Part shown: in pieces, positions 15,394 through 24,757 of the stretch
Layout of the letters: every line of letters begins with the position of its first letter
Position numbering within the stretch: position 1 is the first letter of the stretch
Origin: Flavobacterium cucumis
Lineage (GTDB): Bacteria > Bacteroidota > Bacteroidia > Flavobacteriales > Flavobacteriaceae
Length of the DNA stretch: 64,000 nucleotides
NCBI RefSeq assembly: GCF_900148835.1
Contig: NZ_FRYK01000001.1
Coordinates: 496,001-560,000, forward strand
Reading direction: 5' to 3'
Program-made: the position numbers and the translations under genes
The notes under the pieces: model-generated
What the model saw: the letters and a program-made list of their open reading frames with translations, nothing else
Told to the model about the DNA's origin: nothing
Database searches by the model: none

Positions 15394-18300
15394 TTAATTT
15401 AATTTGAAATTAACCTGCATACGTTCTAATTCTTGAAGCAACTCTGACGAAATCTTTACTTTCAATTTTCGACTTGGCATGGAAAGTTTTGTTTTTACAA
15501 TAATTTCTTCTTTTTCAACAGGAACTTCAATATTCATTTCCATTTCTTCATTTGAATCTTCCGAAATTTCTTCATCTACATCATCTACAGGATTTGAAAC
15601 TGGTATATCTTCCACAATTCGTTTTATTCGTTCCAATTCCATTACTTCAAAAGTCACTGAATTATCTCCTTTATTTTCAGAAAATATTCGATTTAACTCA
15701 GTTATCAAAGGCTCCTTTACATCGTTAATTGGAAACATTAAAATCAATTTTTTAGCAAAAGTTGGCAATACATCAGCCAACATTTTAGCATCTAAAAACT
15801 GAATTCTCGGATCGGATTTTTTCCCAGTTTCGCGATTTACCCAACCTTCCTTCACATTAATTTTAAAATAAACAAACTGATTTTGCAATAAGAAATGACG
15901 GTATTTTAAATACTCTTCATCAAAAATCCGAAACTCATAACTTTCGTCATAACCTTCTAAAACAAAGGTTGCCCAGCCTTTTCCATTTTTGGCAGTTCGA
16001 TGTTGTACATTGGTTACAATTCCTCCAAAAGAAAGATTTTTACCCAAATGCTGCTCTAAATTTTTAAGTGATTCCAATTTCGCCGTGCAGAAATATTTCA
16101 TTTCAAATTTATAATCATCTAATGGATGACCAGAAATGTAAATTCCAACTACTTCTTTTTCTTTGGCTAACTTTTCCATAGTACTCCATTCTTCACATGG
16201 TGGCACTTGTGGTTCGGCAATTTGTACTTCCGAAGCATCACCAAACAAACTTACTTGAGATGAATTCTCGTTTTCTTGGAATTTCGATCCATATCGAATC
16301 GCTTTTTCCAAAAACGTAATTCCGTCGCCGTCATGATGAAAATATTGCGCTCGATGAGTCTCACCAAAACCATCAAAGCCTCCAGCTAGTGCTAAATTTT
16401 CAAATGCTTTTTTGTTAGCAGCACGCAAATCAATTCGTTTGGCCAAATCAAAAATCGATTTATATTTTCCATCCTTTCTATTCTCTACAATGGTTTGAAC
16501 AGCTCCTGCGCCAACACCCTTAATCGCTCCCATTCCGAAACGAACGGCATAATTTTCGTTAACCGTAAATTTATAGTACGATTCATTCACGTCTGGACCC
16601 AAAACAGCTAATCCCATGCGTTTACATTCTTCCATAAAGAACGAAACTTGTTTAATATCATTCATGTTATTGGAAAGCACCGCAGCCATATATTCCGCTG
16701 GATAATGCGCTTTCAAATACGCGGTTTGATACGCAATCCAAGCATAACAAGTAGAATGCGATTTGTTGAAGGCATAACTCGCAAACGCTTCCCAATCGGT
16801 CCAAATTTTGTCTAATTTTTGTTCGTCGTGACCATTGGCTTTTGCTTGATCAATGAACTTAGATTTCATTTTATCCAAGACATCTTTCTGCTTTTTACCC
16901 ATCGCTTTACGAAGTACATCGGCATCACCTTTAGAAAAATTCGCTAATTTTTGCGACAAAAGCATCACCTGCTCTTGGTAAACGGTAATTCCGTAAGTTT
17001 CTCCTAAATATTCTTCGCAAGCATCTAAATCATAAGTGATAGGCTCTTCTCCGTTTTTTCTACGAACGAAAGAAGGAATGTATTCCAATGGTCCCGGACG
17101 ATATAATGCATTCATGGCAATTAAATCGGCAAAAACTGTTGGTTTTAAGTCCTTCATGTATTTTTGCATTCCAGGCGATTCGTATTGGAAAACTCCAACC
17201 GTTTCACCTCTTTGGAACAACTCGTAAGTTTTAATGTCATCAATTGGAAATTCGTCAGGATTCAAATCGATTCCTAAACGGTATTTTACCAATTTCACTG
17301 TGTCTTTAATTAAGGTTAGGGTTTTTAATCCCAAGAAGTCCATCTTCAACAAACCAGCACTTTCCGCTACCGAGTTGTCAAATTGGGTCACATATAAATC
17401 CGAATCTTTCGCGGTAGTTACGGGAACGAAATTCGTAATATCATCGGGCGTAATAATCACCCCACAAGCATGAATTCCTGTATTTCGCATGGAACCTTCT
17501 AACACTTTTGCTTGTTGAATGGTTTCTCCTGCTAAATCTTCCGAATTGGCAATTTCGATTAATTCTTTTACGCGATCAAATTCTTCCGAACGCAATGCTT
17601 TTTTAACTTCGCTTTCATCTTCGGCTAAGAATCTTGCTAAATTCCATTTTGATGGCATCATCCCTGGAATCAATTTGGCAATTCTATCGGCTTCAAAAAG
17701 TGGCAAATCCAATACACGAGCGGTATCTCGAATTGCTGATTTCGTAGCCATTTTACCATAGGTAATAATTTGCGCCACCTGATTAGAACCGTATTTATTG
17801 ATTACATAATCCATAACGCGACCACGACCTTCATCATCGAAGTCAATATCGATATCAGGCATGGAAACACGGTCGGGATTCAGGAAACGCTCAAAAAGCA
17901 AGTCGTATTTAATCGGGTCGATATTCGTAATTCCTAAACAATATGCTACAGCCGAACCCGCAGCCGAACCACGACCTGGCCCAACGGAAACATCCATTTT
18001 TCTAGCTTCAGCGATGAAATCTTGTACAATTAAGAAATAACCCGGATAACCTGAATTAGAAATCGTTAATAATTCAAAATCTAAACGTTCTTGAATATCT
18101 GGTGTGATTTCGCCATAGCGTTTTTTTGCACCTTCCATCGTAAGATGTTTCAAATACGCATTTTCACCACGAACTCCGCCATCTAATTTGTCTTCCTCTA
18201 CTTCAAATTCGTCTGGAATTTTAAATTTTGGAAGCAATACATCGCGATATAAAGAATACGGTTCTGTTTTATCGATGATTTCTTGAATATTGATAATCGC

Positions 18301-19920
18301 TTCAGGTAAATCCGCAAAAAGTTGCTTCATTTCGTCACCCGATTTAAAATAATATTCTTGATTTGGTAATCCGTAGCGATAACCACGTCCACGTCCAATA
18401 GGAGTCGCTTGTTTTTCACCATCTTTTACACACAATAAAATGTCGTGTGCATTGGCATCTTCCTTATTAACGTAATACGTATTGTTAGTCGCGATTAACT
18501 TCACATTATGTTTTTTCGCGAAAGCGATTAAAGTTTGATTAACGCGATTCTCGTCTTCTTGTTTGTGACGCATTAATTCCAAATAGAAATCAGAACCGAA
18601 TTGTTCCTTCCACCAAATTAAAGCTTCTTCCGCTTGACTTTCCCCGACATTCAAAATTTTACTAGGAATTTCTCCGTATAAATTTCCTGACAATACAATA
18701 ATATCTTCTTTATATTGCTCCACTACTTTTCTATCGATACGAGGTACATAATAGAAACCGTCAGTATAAGCAATTGAGGACATTTTGGCTAAATTATGAT
18801 ATCCTTTTTTATTTTTTGCCAATAGAACAACTTGATAACCGTTGTCTTTCTTGGTCTTATCTTTATGATCGTCGCAAATATTGAATTCGCAACCAACAAT
18901 AGGCTTGATTACGGTCTCGGTTGGTGCTTCTCCGCTTTCAACTAATACTGCGTTTTTAGCTTCAGCTGCTTTGTTGTGATTCAAAACAGCACTTACAAAA
19001 TGAAACGCACCCATCATATTACCGGTATCGGTCATCGCAACCGCAGGCATTTTAAATTTTGCCGAAGCTTTAACCAAGTCACTGACTGCAATAGTCGATT
19101 GCAATACCGAAAACTGAGTGTGATTGTGCAAATGCGCAAATACAGCATCCTTTAAATCGGATTTTACTTCATCTGAAATCGTAGTTTGAATCTTTTCTTG
19201 CTCGATTTTTTTCAAACGTGCTCTAATTTCATCAGAGGCTTGTTTTAGATTGATATGCTTTAATCCGATAAGTTGTATTTCACCTAGATTTTTTTCCCGG
19301 AAGCTTCTAAAATATTCTGGCGTTACATCTAACTCTTCTTTTGTAAAAACTTCTCTTTTGATTAACTCAAGGAAACAACGCGTTGTAGCCTCCACGTCGG
19401 CAGTGGCATTGTGTGCTTCAGCGAAAGGTTGGTTGAAAAGATATTGATGTAATTCCGTTAAAGTTGGTAATTTGAATTTTCCACCACGTCCGCCAGGCAA
19501 CTTCAACAAATTGGCTGTAACTTCTGTACAGGTATCTAAAACAGGCATTTTAGCCATATCCGAACCAATGTTCATACGATGGAATTCACACCCCATAATA
19601 TTTACATCGAATCCCACATTTTGCCCCACGATGAATTTTGCCTTTGAAAGTGCGATATTGAATTTTTCTAAAACTTCCGATAGGGAGATTCCTTGTTCCA
19701 TTGCTAATTCCGTAGAAATACCGTGAATTCGTTCCGCATCATATGGAATATTGAACCCTTCGGGCTTTACCAAATAATCTTGATGCTCGATTAAATTCCC
19801 CATTTCGTCGTGAAGCTGCCAAGCAATTTGTATACAGCGTGGCCAGTTATCCGTATCTGTAATGGGTGCCGACCAACTACGTGGCAATCCTGTGGTTTCA
19901 GTATCGAAAATTAAATACAT
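15394..19920 (-). CDS. dnaE: DNA polymerase III alpha subunit with fused DEDDh proofreading exonuclease
   Basis: This 1508-residue replicative polymerase carries an exonuclease domain at residues 1-190 with D6-T-E8, Asp105 (GFDVN) and His170/Asp175 (EAHNATADVEA). The PHP domain then begins at about 263 (HLHNHTQF). The polymerase core follows with GPGRGSAAGS and the catalytic PDIDIDFDD around residue 690. A helix-hairpin-helix and OB-fold region comes next, and a C-terminal acidic linker precedes a short tail. The fusion of exonuclease and polymerase in one chain is common in Bacteroidota, where it replaces a separate DnaQ epsilon subunit. All catalytic residues are intact. Confidence 0.97.
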   Translation of the reverse strand: MYLIFDTETTGLPRSWSAPITDTDNWPRCIQIAWQLHDEMGNLIEHQDYLVKPEGFNIPYDAERIHGISTELAMEQGISLSEVLEKFNIALSKAKFIVGQNVGFDVNIMGCEFHRMNIGSDMAKMPVLDTCTEVTANLLKLPGGRGGKFKLPTLTELHQYLFNQPFAEAHNATADVEATTRCFLELIKREVFTKEELDVTPEYFRSFREKNLGEIQLIGLKHINLKQASDEIRARLKKIEQEKIQTTISDEVKSDLKDAVFAHLHNHTQFSVLQSTIAVSDLVKASAKFKMPAVAMTDTGNMMGAFHFVSAVLNHNKAAEAKNAVLVESGEAPTETVIKPIVGCEFNICDDHKDKTKKDNGYQVVLLAKNKKGYHNLAKMSSIAYTDGFYYVPRIDRKVVEQYKEDIIVLSGNLYGEIPSKILNVGESQAEEALIWWKEQFGSDFYLELMRHKQEDENRVNQTLIAFAKKHNVKLIATNNTYYVNKEDANAHDILLCVKDGEKQATPIGRGRGYRYGLPNQEYYFKSGDEMKQLFADLPEAIINIQEIIDKTEPYSLYRDVLLPKFKIPDEFEVEEDKLDGGVRGENAYLKHLTMEGAKKRYGEITPDIQERLDFELLTISNSGYPGYFLIVQDFIAEARKMDVSVGPGRGSAAGSAVAYCLGITNIDPIKYDLLFERFLNPDRVSMPDIDIDFDDEGRGRVMDYVINKYGSNQVAQIITYGKMATKSAIRDTARVLDLPLFEADRIAKLIPGMMPSKWNLARFLAEDESEVKKALRSEEFDRVKELIEIANSEDLAGETIQQAKVLEGSMRNTGIHACGVIITPDDITNFVPVTTAKDSDLYVTQFDNSVAESAGLLKMDFLGLKTLTLIKDTVKLVKYRLGIDLNPDEFPIDDIKTYELFQRGETVGVFQYESPGMQKYMKDLKPTVFADLIAMNALYRPGPLEYIPSFVRRKNGEEPITYDLDACEEYLGETYGITVYQEQVMLLSQKLANFSKGDADVLRKAMGKKQKDVLDKMKSKFIDQAKANGHDEQKLDKIWTDWEAFASYAFNKSHSTCYAWIAYQTAYLKAHYPAEYMAAVLSNNMNDIKQVSFFMEECKRMGLAVLGPDVNESYYKFTVNENYAVRFGMGAIKGVGAGAVQTIVENRKDGKYKSIFDLAKRIDLRAANKKAFENLALAGGFDGFGETHRAQYFHHDGDGITFLEKAIRYGSKFQENENSSQVSLFGDASEVQIAEPQVPPCEEWSTMEKLAKEKEVVGIYISGHPLDDYKFEMKYFCTAKLESLKNLEQHLGKNLSFGGIVTNVQHRTAKNGKGWATFVLEGYDESYEFRIFDEEYLKYRHFLLQNQFVYFKINVKEGWVNRETGKKSDPRIQFLDAKMLADVLPTFAKKLILMFPINDVKEPLITELNRIFSENKGDNSVTFEVMELERIKRIVEDIPVSNPVDDVDEEISEDSNEEMEMNIEVPVEKEEIIVKTKLSMPSRKLKVKISSELLQELERMQVNFKLN

Positions 19921-20020
19921 TTATCTGATAATTAAGGCTCAAGCAAAGTGCAAAAGCAGTTTTTGAATAAAAACAAAATTACATTTAATGTTAATGAATA
20001 TCAATTTTAGTTATCAACAA

Positions 20021-20047
20021 AAAAACCACTTGAAAGAATTCAAGTGG
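20021..20047 (-). terminator. Terminator of the DUF6252-like lipoprotein gene
   Basis: CCACTTGAA and TTCAAGTGG form a 9-bp stem with AGAA loop; on the minus strand a T-run follows. Confidence 0.8.
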
Positions 20048-20071
20048 CTTAAAATATAATTTCGGATTAGC

Positions 20072-20782
20072 TTAAAACGAAGTAAGCGGTACTCTGTAAA
20101 ATATCCCTTCTGAAAAAGTTATAATTTCACCTTCATCATTAACAACATTAAAATTAAAACTTCCTGTGTAAAAACCATTTTCGATTTTCTCTATCACTAT
20201 CTTACCATTACTTTGCTGCACATTTACCACTTGAACTGCTGCATTATTATTACCTCCAACTAAGTAAACAATATCACCTGATTTATATCCAACTCCTCTT
20301 GCAACAATTTCAACTGTACTAACACTTCCATTAGAATTTGTGGTTACTTTCAATCTCAAACCCGATCCCGTACCACTAGTTGTAGTCTGAACTATACTTT
20401 CATTTATATAATCCAACCCATTTGATAAAGGATTTGAAACACTGTTTACAGGTCCTAAGACATCCCTAGAATCATAAACTTCATCAATATTATCCTCAGT
20501 TTGTGTTTTATCTAGTGTATAGGTAACAAAATTATCTGTATTGGTGGTACCAAAAAGATAGGTCCCCACACTGTTTTGAGCTGTCTTCATAACAATTTCA
20601 TCATAACCATTAATTGCAGTTATTTCCAACTGACCCAATGAATTAACTGAAACTGTTGTTTGTTTGGACCGCCAAAACATATTATCTTTTTTTGCCTGCA
20701 AGGCTGGCGAACTTATTTGAATATCTTCTTCACAAGAAAAAAGAAAAATACTTAAAATTGTGATTAATGCAGCTTTTTTCAT
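20072..20782 (-). CDS. DUF6252-like lipoprotein
   Basis: The 236-residue protein begins MKKAALITILSIFLFSC, a lipoprotein signal with Cys17. The body starts with the block DNMFWRSKQTTVSVNSLGQL and a run of beta strands (EITAINGYDEIVMKT, GTYLFG), the pattern of Flavobacteriia DUF6252 surface lipoproteins. An inserted glycine-rich region (about 125-180) with VARGVGYKSGDIVYL is repeat-like. Function unknown. The family assignment is tentative. Confidence 0.65.
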   Translation of the reverse strand: MKKAALITILSIFLFSCEEDIQISSPALQAKKDNMFWRSKQTTVSVNSLGQLEITAINGYDEIVMKTAQNSVGTYLFGTTNTDNFVTYTLDKTQTEDNIDEVYDSRDVLGPVNSVSNPLSNGLDYINESIVQTTTSGTGSGLRLKVTTNSNGSVSTVEIVARGVGYKSGDIVYLVGGNNNAAVQVVNVQQSNGKIVIEKIENGFYTGSFNFNVVNDEGEIITFSEGIFYRVPLTSF

Positions 20783-20896
20783 CTAATAATGTTTATTTTT
20801 TGTGCTCTTTAGAAACAAAAATAACGTTTTTTTCATATTAATTAGGATTTTATTTTATTTTTTTTAAAGTGCATAATTTAAATTAGCAAAGTTTTG

Positions 20897-20904
20897 TATA
20901 TTTG
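20897..20904 (+). promoter_or_regulatory. -7 element of the rpsP-rimM operon
   Basis: TATATTTG is a perfect -7 box, 47 bases before the rpsP start codon; a clear -33 TTTG is not seen at the expected distance. Confidence 0.7.
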
Positions 20905-20919
20905 CAGCCTTAAATAACC

Positions 20920-20934
20920 GAGGTCGAGAACCTC
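20920..20934 (+). promoter_or_regulatory. Possible S16 leader hairpin
   Basis: GAGGT and ACCTC form a 5-bp stem around CGAGA in the short untranslated leader between the -7 box and the rpsP ATG. Ribosomal protein leaders often carry small autoregulatory hairpins at this position. The stem is short and I see no second conserved element, so the function is only suggested. Confidence 0.35.
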
Positions 20935-20951
20935 AAATTAATCACAAGATT

Positions 20952-21506
20952 ATGTCAGTAAAAATTAGATTACAAAGACACGGAAAAAAAGGGAAACCTT
21001 TTTATTGGGTTGTTGCAGCAGATGCAAGATCAAAAAGAGATGGTAAATTCTTAGAAAAATTAGGAACTTACAATCCAAACACTAACCCAGCTACTATCGA
21101 TTTAAACATCGAAAAAGCAGCACAATGGTTACACAATGGTGCGCAACCAACTGACACTGCAAGAGCAATTTTATCTTACACAGGTGCTTTATTAAAACAC
21201 CACTTAGATGGAGGAGTTCGTAAAGGTGCTTTAACTCAAGAACAAGCTGATGCTAAATTAGCTACTTGGTTAGAAGAAAAAGCTGGTAAAGTTGAAGCTA
21301 AAAAATCAGGTTTATCAAAAGCTGAAGCTGATGCAAAAGCTAAAGCTTTAAAAGCAGAACAAGAAGCAAACGCAAAACGTATTGCTGCTCAAGCTGAGGC
21401 TGCAAAAGCTGCTGAAGCTACAGAAGAAGTTGCTGAAGAAGTAGTTGAGGCTGCTGCTGAAGAAGCTCCTGCTGTTGAAGAAAACAACGAAGAAACTCAA
21501 GCATAA
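20952..21506 (+). CDS. rpsP: 30S ribosomal protein S16 with long C-terminal extension
   Basis: Residues 1-85 are a standard S16 (MSVKIRLQRHGKKGKPFYW, then GTYNPNTNPA). The remaining about 100 residues are Ala/Glu/Lys-rich and probably helical then disordered and acidic (ending in EENNEETQA). Most bacterial S16 proteins are 80-90 residues, so this is about twice the usual length, a feature of many Bacteroidota. rimM follows 15 bases later in the same operon. Confidence 0.97.
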   Translation: MSVKIRLQRHGKKGKPFYWVVAADARSKRDGKFLEKLGTYNPNTNPATIDLNIEKAAQWLHNGAQPTDTARAILSYTGALLKHHLDGGVRKGALTQEQADAKLATWLEEKAGKVEAKKSGLSKAEADAKAKALKAEQEANAKRIAAQAEAAKAAEATEEVAEEVVEAAAEEAPAVEENNEETQA

Positions 21507-21521
21507 TTTTACAGCGATTCC

Positions 21522-22049
21522 ATGCGTAAAGAAGATTGTTTCTATTTAGGTAAAATCGCGAAAAAATTTAGTTTCAAAGGGGAAGTATTGGCGTATTTAG
21601 ACACCGACGAACCCGAATTGTATCAAAATTTGGAATCAGTTTTTGTTGAAATCAACAAAAGTCTGGTTCCATTTTTTATTGAAAGTAGTTCGCTTCATAA
21701 AGATAAATTTTTAAGAATCCGATTTGAAGACATCCAAACGGAAGAAGAAGCTGACGAAATCATGGGAAGCGAATTATACCTTCCACTTTCAATGTTACCA
21801 AAATTAGAAGGAACTCAATTCTACTATCACGAAGTAATTGGATTTGATGTAATTGATACCCGTTTAGGAAATATTGGAAAAATTGCCGCTATTAATGACA
21901 GTGGTGCTCAACCCCTTTTTGAAATCGATAAAAACGGAACTGAAATTTTAATCCCGCTTATTGATGATTTCATCATTGCACTTGACAGAGCAAACAAAAC
22001 CATTACTTTAGAAACTCCTAAAGGCTTGGTTGACCTTTATCTTTCTTAA
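21522..22049 (+). CDS. rimM: Ribosome maturation factor RimM
   Basis: RimM helps assemble the head of the 30S subunit and binds S19. The 175-residue protein has the N-terminal barrel (FYLGKIAKKFSFKGEVLAYL) and the C-terminal PRC-type barrel (YYHEVIGFDVIDTRLGNIGK). It follows rpsP, the classical order, but the usual trmD-rplS partners are absent downstream. Its TAA stop overlaps the first bases of the left arm of cassette 3. Confidence 0.95.
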   Translation: MRKEDCFYLGKIAKKFSFKGEVLAYLDTDEPELYQNLESVFVEINKSLVPFFIESSSLHKDKFLRIRFEDIQTEEEADEIMGSELYLPLSMLPKLEGTQFYYHEVIGFDVIDTRLGNIGKIAAINDSGAQPLFEIDKNGTEILIPLIDDFIIALDRANKTITLETPKGLVDLYLS

Positions 22050-22604
22050 AATTCCAATATTTTAAATTCCAAATTCCAATAAAATATAGAAATTCCAATA
22101 TTTTAAATTCCAATATTTTAAATTCCAAATTCCAATAAAATATAGAAATTCCAATATTTTAAATTCCAATATTTTAAATTCCAACTATTAATAATTTAAT
22201 TATGAATAAACCTTTTGACTTAGAAAAAAGAACTTATTTGTTTGCAAGAGATTGTAGGTTATTTGTTAAAAAACTACCTAAAACTATTTCAAATATGGAA
22301 GACGGGAAGCAATTAGTACGCTCATCTGGTTCTATTGGCGCTAATTATATTGAAGCAAATGAAAAGTTGGGAGATAAAGATTTTTTATTTAGAGCTAAAA
22401 TATCTAGAAAAGAAGCTAAAGAATCAAAATATTGGATTAGATTGTTACAAGATTTGAATCCAGAATTAAATGAATTTTCGATTCCACTTTTGGAAGAAGC
22501 AGAAGAATTAAGAAAAATTTTATCTACAATTATAACTAAAAGTTCATAATACATACTAGGTTCCACTTTTGGAATTTGGGATCTTTAATATTGGGATTTT
22601 CATT
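22048..22604. repeat. Cassette 3: AAATTCC-word arms flanking a four-helix-bundle gene
   Basis: The left side (22048-22184) is an array of AAATTCC and AATATTTT words with an exact 56-bp period (22089-22144 is one full unit). The reverse complement of the right arm (22571-22604) reads AAAATCCCAATATT, then AAAGATCCCAAATTCC, which aligns with the first left copy at about 27 of 32 positions. Several mismatches become G-U pairs in RNA. The left arm overlaps the rimM stop and the right arm ends at the start codon of the downstream methyltransferase gene. Confidence 0.75.
22202..22549 (+). CDS. Four-helix-bundle protein, S23/IVP family (copy 3, divergent)
   Basis: The 115-residue helical protein belongs to a different branch from copies 1 and 2: it has QLVRSSGSIGANYIEAN in place of QIRRSSRSVT and the ISRKEAKESKYWIRLL block typical of the 'four helix bundle' family in many genomes. 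The start ATG at 22202 follows an A/T-rich stretch. It is co-oriented with rimM and the next methyltransferase, inside cassette 3. Confidence 0.88.
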   Translation: MNKPFDLEKRTYLFARDCRLFVKKLPKTISNMEDGKQLVRSSGSIGANYIEANEKLGDKDFLFRAKISRKEAKESKYWIRLLQDLNPELNEFSIPLLEEAEELRKILSTIITKSS

Positions 22605-23309
22605 ATGTTTACATTCAAACAATTTTCCGTTAATCAAGAGCGTTGTGCTATGAAAATTGGCACAGATGGTGTTTTGCTTGGTGCTTGGACGCCGTTAATC
22701 AATAATCCTCATAATATTTTAGATATTGGTGCCGGAACTGGAATTTTGTCTTTGATGTTGGCTCAAAGAAGTAACGCCGAACAAATCGATGCGATTGAAA
22801 TTGACGAAGACGCTTACGAACAATGTGTTGAAAATTTTGAAGCTTCGCCTTGGGGTGATAAATTATTCTGTTTTCATGCGGGTTTGGATGAATTTGTAGA
22901 CGAACCTGAAGAAGAATATGATTTAATCATTTCTAATCCGCCTTTTTACACCGATGATTACAAATCAGATAACACTTCGAGAGATTTAGCACGTTTTGAA
23001 GACGCTTTACCTTTTGAAGAATTAATTGAAGCAGCTGCCTTATTACTTTCAGATAACGGAATTTTCTCTGTGATTATTCCTTATAAAGAAGAAGAGCGAT
23101 TTGTTTCTTTATGCAAAGAATTGGATTTGTTTCCACTAAAAATTACTCGTGTAAAAGGAACACCAACATCTGAAATTAAAAGAAGTTTACTAGCTTTTTG
23201 CAGAATGGAACAAACTCCGTTAATTGATGAGTTAGTCATTGAAATTTCCAGACATAATTATACTCCTGAATACATTGAGTTGACTAAGGATTTCTATTTG
23301 AAAATGTAA
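22605..23309 (+). CDS. tRNA1(Val) (adenine(37)-N6)-methyltransferase (TrmN6/YfiC family)
   Basis: The 234-residue enzyme has the SAM-binding motif LDIGAGTGILSLMLAQR and the N6-adenine catalytic motif NPPFY, with the N-terminal FKQFSVNQERCAMKIGTDG signature of the tRNA1(Val) A37 family. ATG 22605 is chosen; an upstream TTG at 22569 would translate the cassette arm. The gene is last in the rpsP-rimM-cassette-methyltransferase run. Confidence 0.88.
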   Translation: MFTFKQFSVNQERCAMKIGTDGVLLGAWTPLINNPHNILDIGAGTGILSLMLAQRSNAEQIDAIEIDEDAYEQCVENFEASPWGDKLFCFHAGLDEFVDEPEEEYDLIISNPPFYTDDYKSDNTSRDLARFEDALPFEELIEAAALLLSDNGIFSVIIPYKEEERFVSLCKELDLFPLKITRVKGTPTSEIKRSLLAFCRMEQTPLIDELVIEISRHNYTPEYIELTKDFYLKM

Positions 23310-23400
23310 ACTTTTCATTAACTAAAGCACTTGACGAAAACTTTTCTAAGAAAAGCGAATTCCAATAGTTCACTGCATGGTAAATTATAACACTTGTTGA

Positions 23401-23431
23401 TTGATTTGTTAAAAATCTTTACTTACTTTTG
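23401..23431 (+). promoter_or_regulatory. Promoter of the acyl-CoA dehydrogenase gene
   Basis: TTG (23401-23403) and TACTTTTG (23424-23431) are 20 bp apart. The -7 box covers a potential GTG start at 23431, which supports the downstream ATG at 23452. Confidence 0.75.
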
Positions 23432-23451
23432 TGACTTTCAAATCAAAAACT

Positions 23452-24630
23452 ATGAGACCAGACTTATTTCAATCTCCAGATTATTATTTATTAGACGAAT
23501 TATTATCTGACGAACATAAAATGGTGCGTGATGCTGCACGTGCTTGGGTAAAAAAAGAAGTATCTCCAATTATTGAAGAATACGCGCAAAGAGCAGAATT
23601 TCCAAAGCAAATCGTAAAAGGTTTAGGAGAAATTGGTGGATTTGGTCCCTACATTCCAGTAGAATATGGTGGTGCTGGATTAGATCAAATTTCATACGGA
23701 TTAATCATGCAAGAAATTGAAAGAGGAGACTCGGGTGTACGTTCGACTTCATCTGTTCAGTCTTCATTGGTGATGTATCCAATTTGGAAATACGGAAACG
23801 AAGAACAAAGAATGAAATATTTACCAAAATTAGCCACAGGAGAAATGATTGGTTGTTTTGGTTTAACAGAGCCAGATTACGGTTCAAATCCAGGTGGAAT
23901 GGTAACTAATTTTAAAGATATGGGTGATCATTATCTTTTAAATGGTGCTAAAATGTGGATTTCGAATGCACCGTTTGCTGATATTGCAGTAGTTTGGGCT
24001 AAAAACGAAGAAGGAAGAATTCACGGACTAATCGTAGAAAGAGGAATGGAAGGTTTTTCAACTCCAGAAACACACAATAAATGGTCGTTAAGAGCCTCTG
24101 CAACTGGAGAACTTATTTTTGACAACGTAAAAGTTCCAAAAGAAAACTTATTACCAAACAAATCGGGATTAGGAGCACCACTAGGATGTTTAGATTCGGC
24201 ACGTTATGGTATTGCTTGGGGAGCGATTGGAGCAGCAATGGATTGTTATGATACCGCTTTACGTTATTCAAAAGAACGTATTCAGTTTGACAAACCCATT
24301 GGAGCTACTCAGTTACAACAAAAGAAATTAGCTGAAATGATTACTGAAATCACAAAAGCGCAATTATTAACTTGGAGATTGGGTGTTTTAAGAAATGAAG
24401 GAAAAGCTACTTCGGCTCAAATTTCGATGGCAAAAAGAAACAACGTTGATATGGCGTTAACGATTGCTCGTGATGCACGTCAAATGCTAGGAGGAATGGG
24501 AATTACAGGTGAATATTCTATCATGAGACACATGATGAATTTAGAATCTGTGGTGACTTACGAAGGCACACATGATATCCATTTGTTAATTACAGGAATG
24601 GACGTTACAGGTTTCCCGGCGTTCAAATAA
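23452..24630 (+). CDS. Acyl-CoA dehydrogenase, probably glutaryl-CoA dehydrogenase
   Basis: The 392-residue flavoenzyme has the ACAD features GCFGLTEPDYGSN and WISNAPFADIAVVWA for FAD and acyl binding, RIQFDKPIG, and the catalytic glutamate in TYEGTHDIH, the glutaryl-CoA dehydrogenase variant of the motif. It would oxidise and decarboxylate glutaryl-CoA to crotonyl-CoA in lysine and tryptophan breakdown. A saccharopine dehydrogenase-like gene for lysine lies 28 kb away. A terminator hairpin follows. Confidence 0.9.
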   Translation: MRPDLFQSPDYYLLDELLSDEHKMVRDAARAWVKKEVSPIIEEYAQRAEFPKQIVKGLGEIGGFGPYIPVEYGGAGLDQISYGLIMQEIERGDSGVRSTSSVQSSLVMYPIWKYGNEEQRMKYLPKLATGEMIGCFGLTEPDYGSNPGGMVTNFKDMGDHYLLNGAKMWISNAPFADIAVVWAKNEEGRIHGLIVERGMEGFSTPETHNKWSLRASATGELIFDNVKVPKENLLPNKSGLGAPLGCLDSARYGIAWGAIGAAMDCYDTALRYSKERIQFDKPIGATQLQQKKLAEMITEITKAQLLTWRLGVLRNEGKATSAQISMAKRNNVDMALTIARDARQMLGGMGITGEYSIMRHMMNLESVVTYEGTHDIHLLITGMDVTGFPAFK

Positions 24631-24660
24631 TTAAATCAAACAATAGATAAAATTGATACA

Positions 24661-24692
24661 AAATGCTTCTCTCTTTAGGGAAGCATTTTTAA
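24661..24692 (+). terminator. Terminator after the acyl-CoA dehydrogenase gene
   Basis: AAATGCTTC and GAAGCATTT form a 9-bp stem with a 10-base loop and a following T-run. Confidence 0.85.
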
Positions 24693-24757
24693 ATTTGTAT
24701 GGTTAGGATTCAAACCTTATGTGGTTTAAATCTCGTACATAAAAGAAAAATTACACT

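Noticed and set aside
22569..22604. 12-codon N-terminal extension of the tRNA1(Val) methyltransferase
   Set aside because: Starts at TTG inside the right arm of cassette 3; the ATG at 22605 matches the family start.
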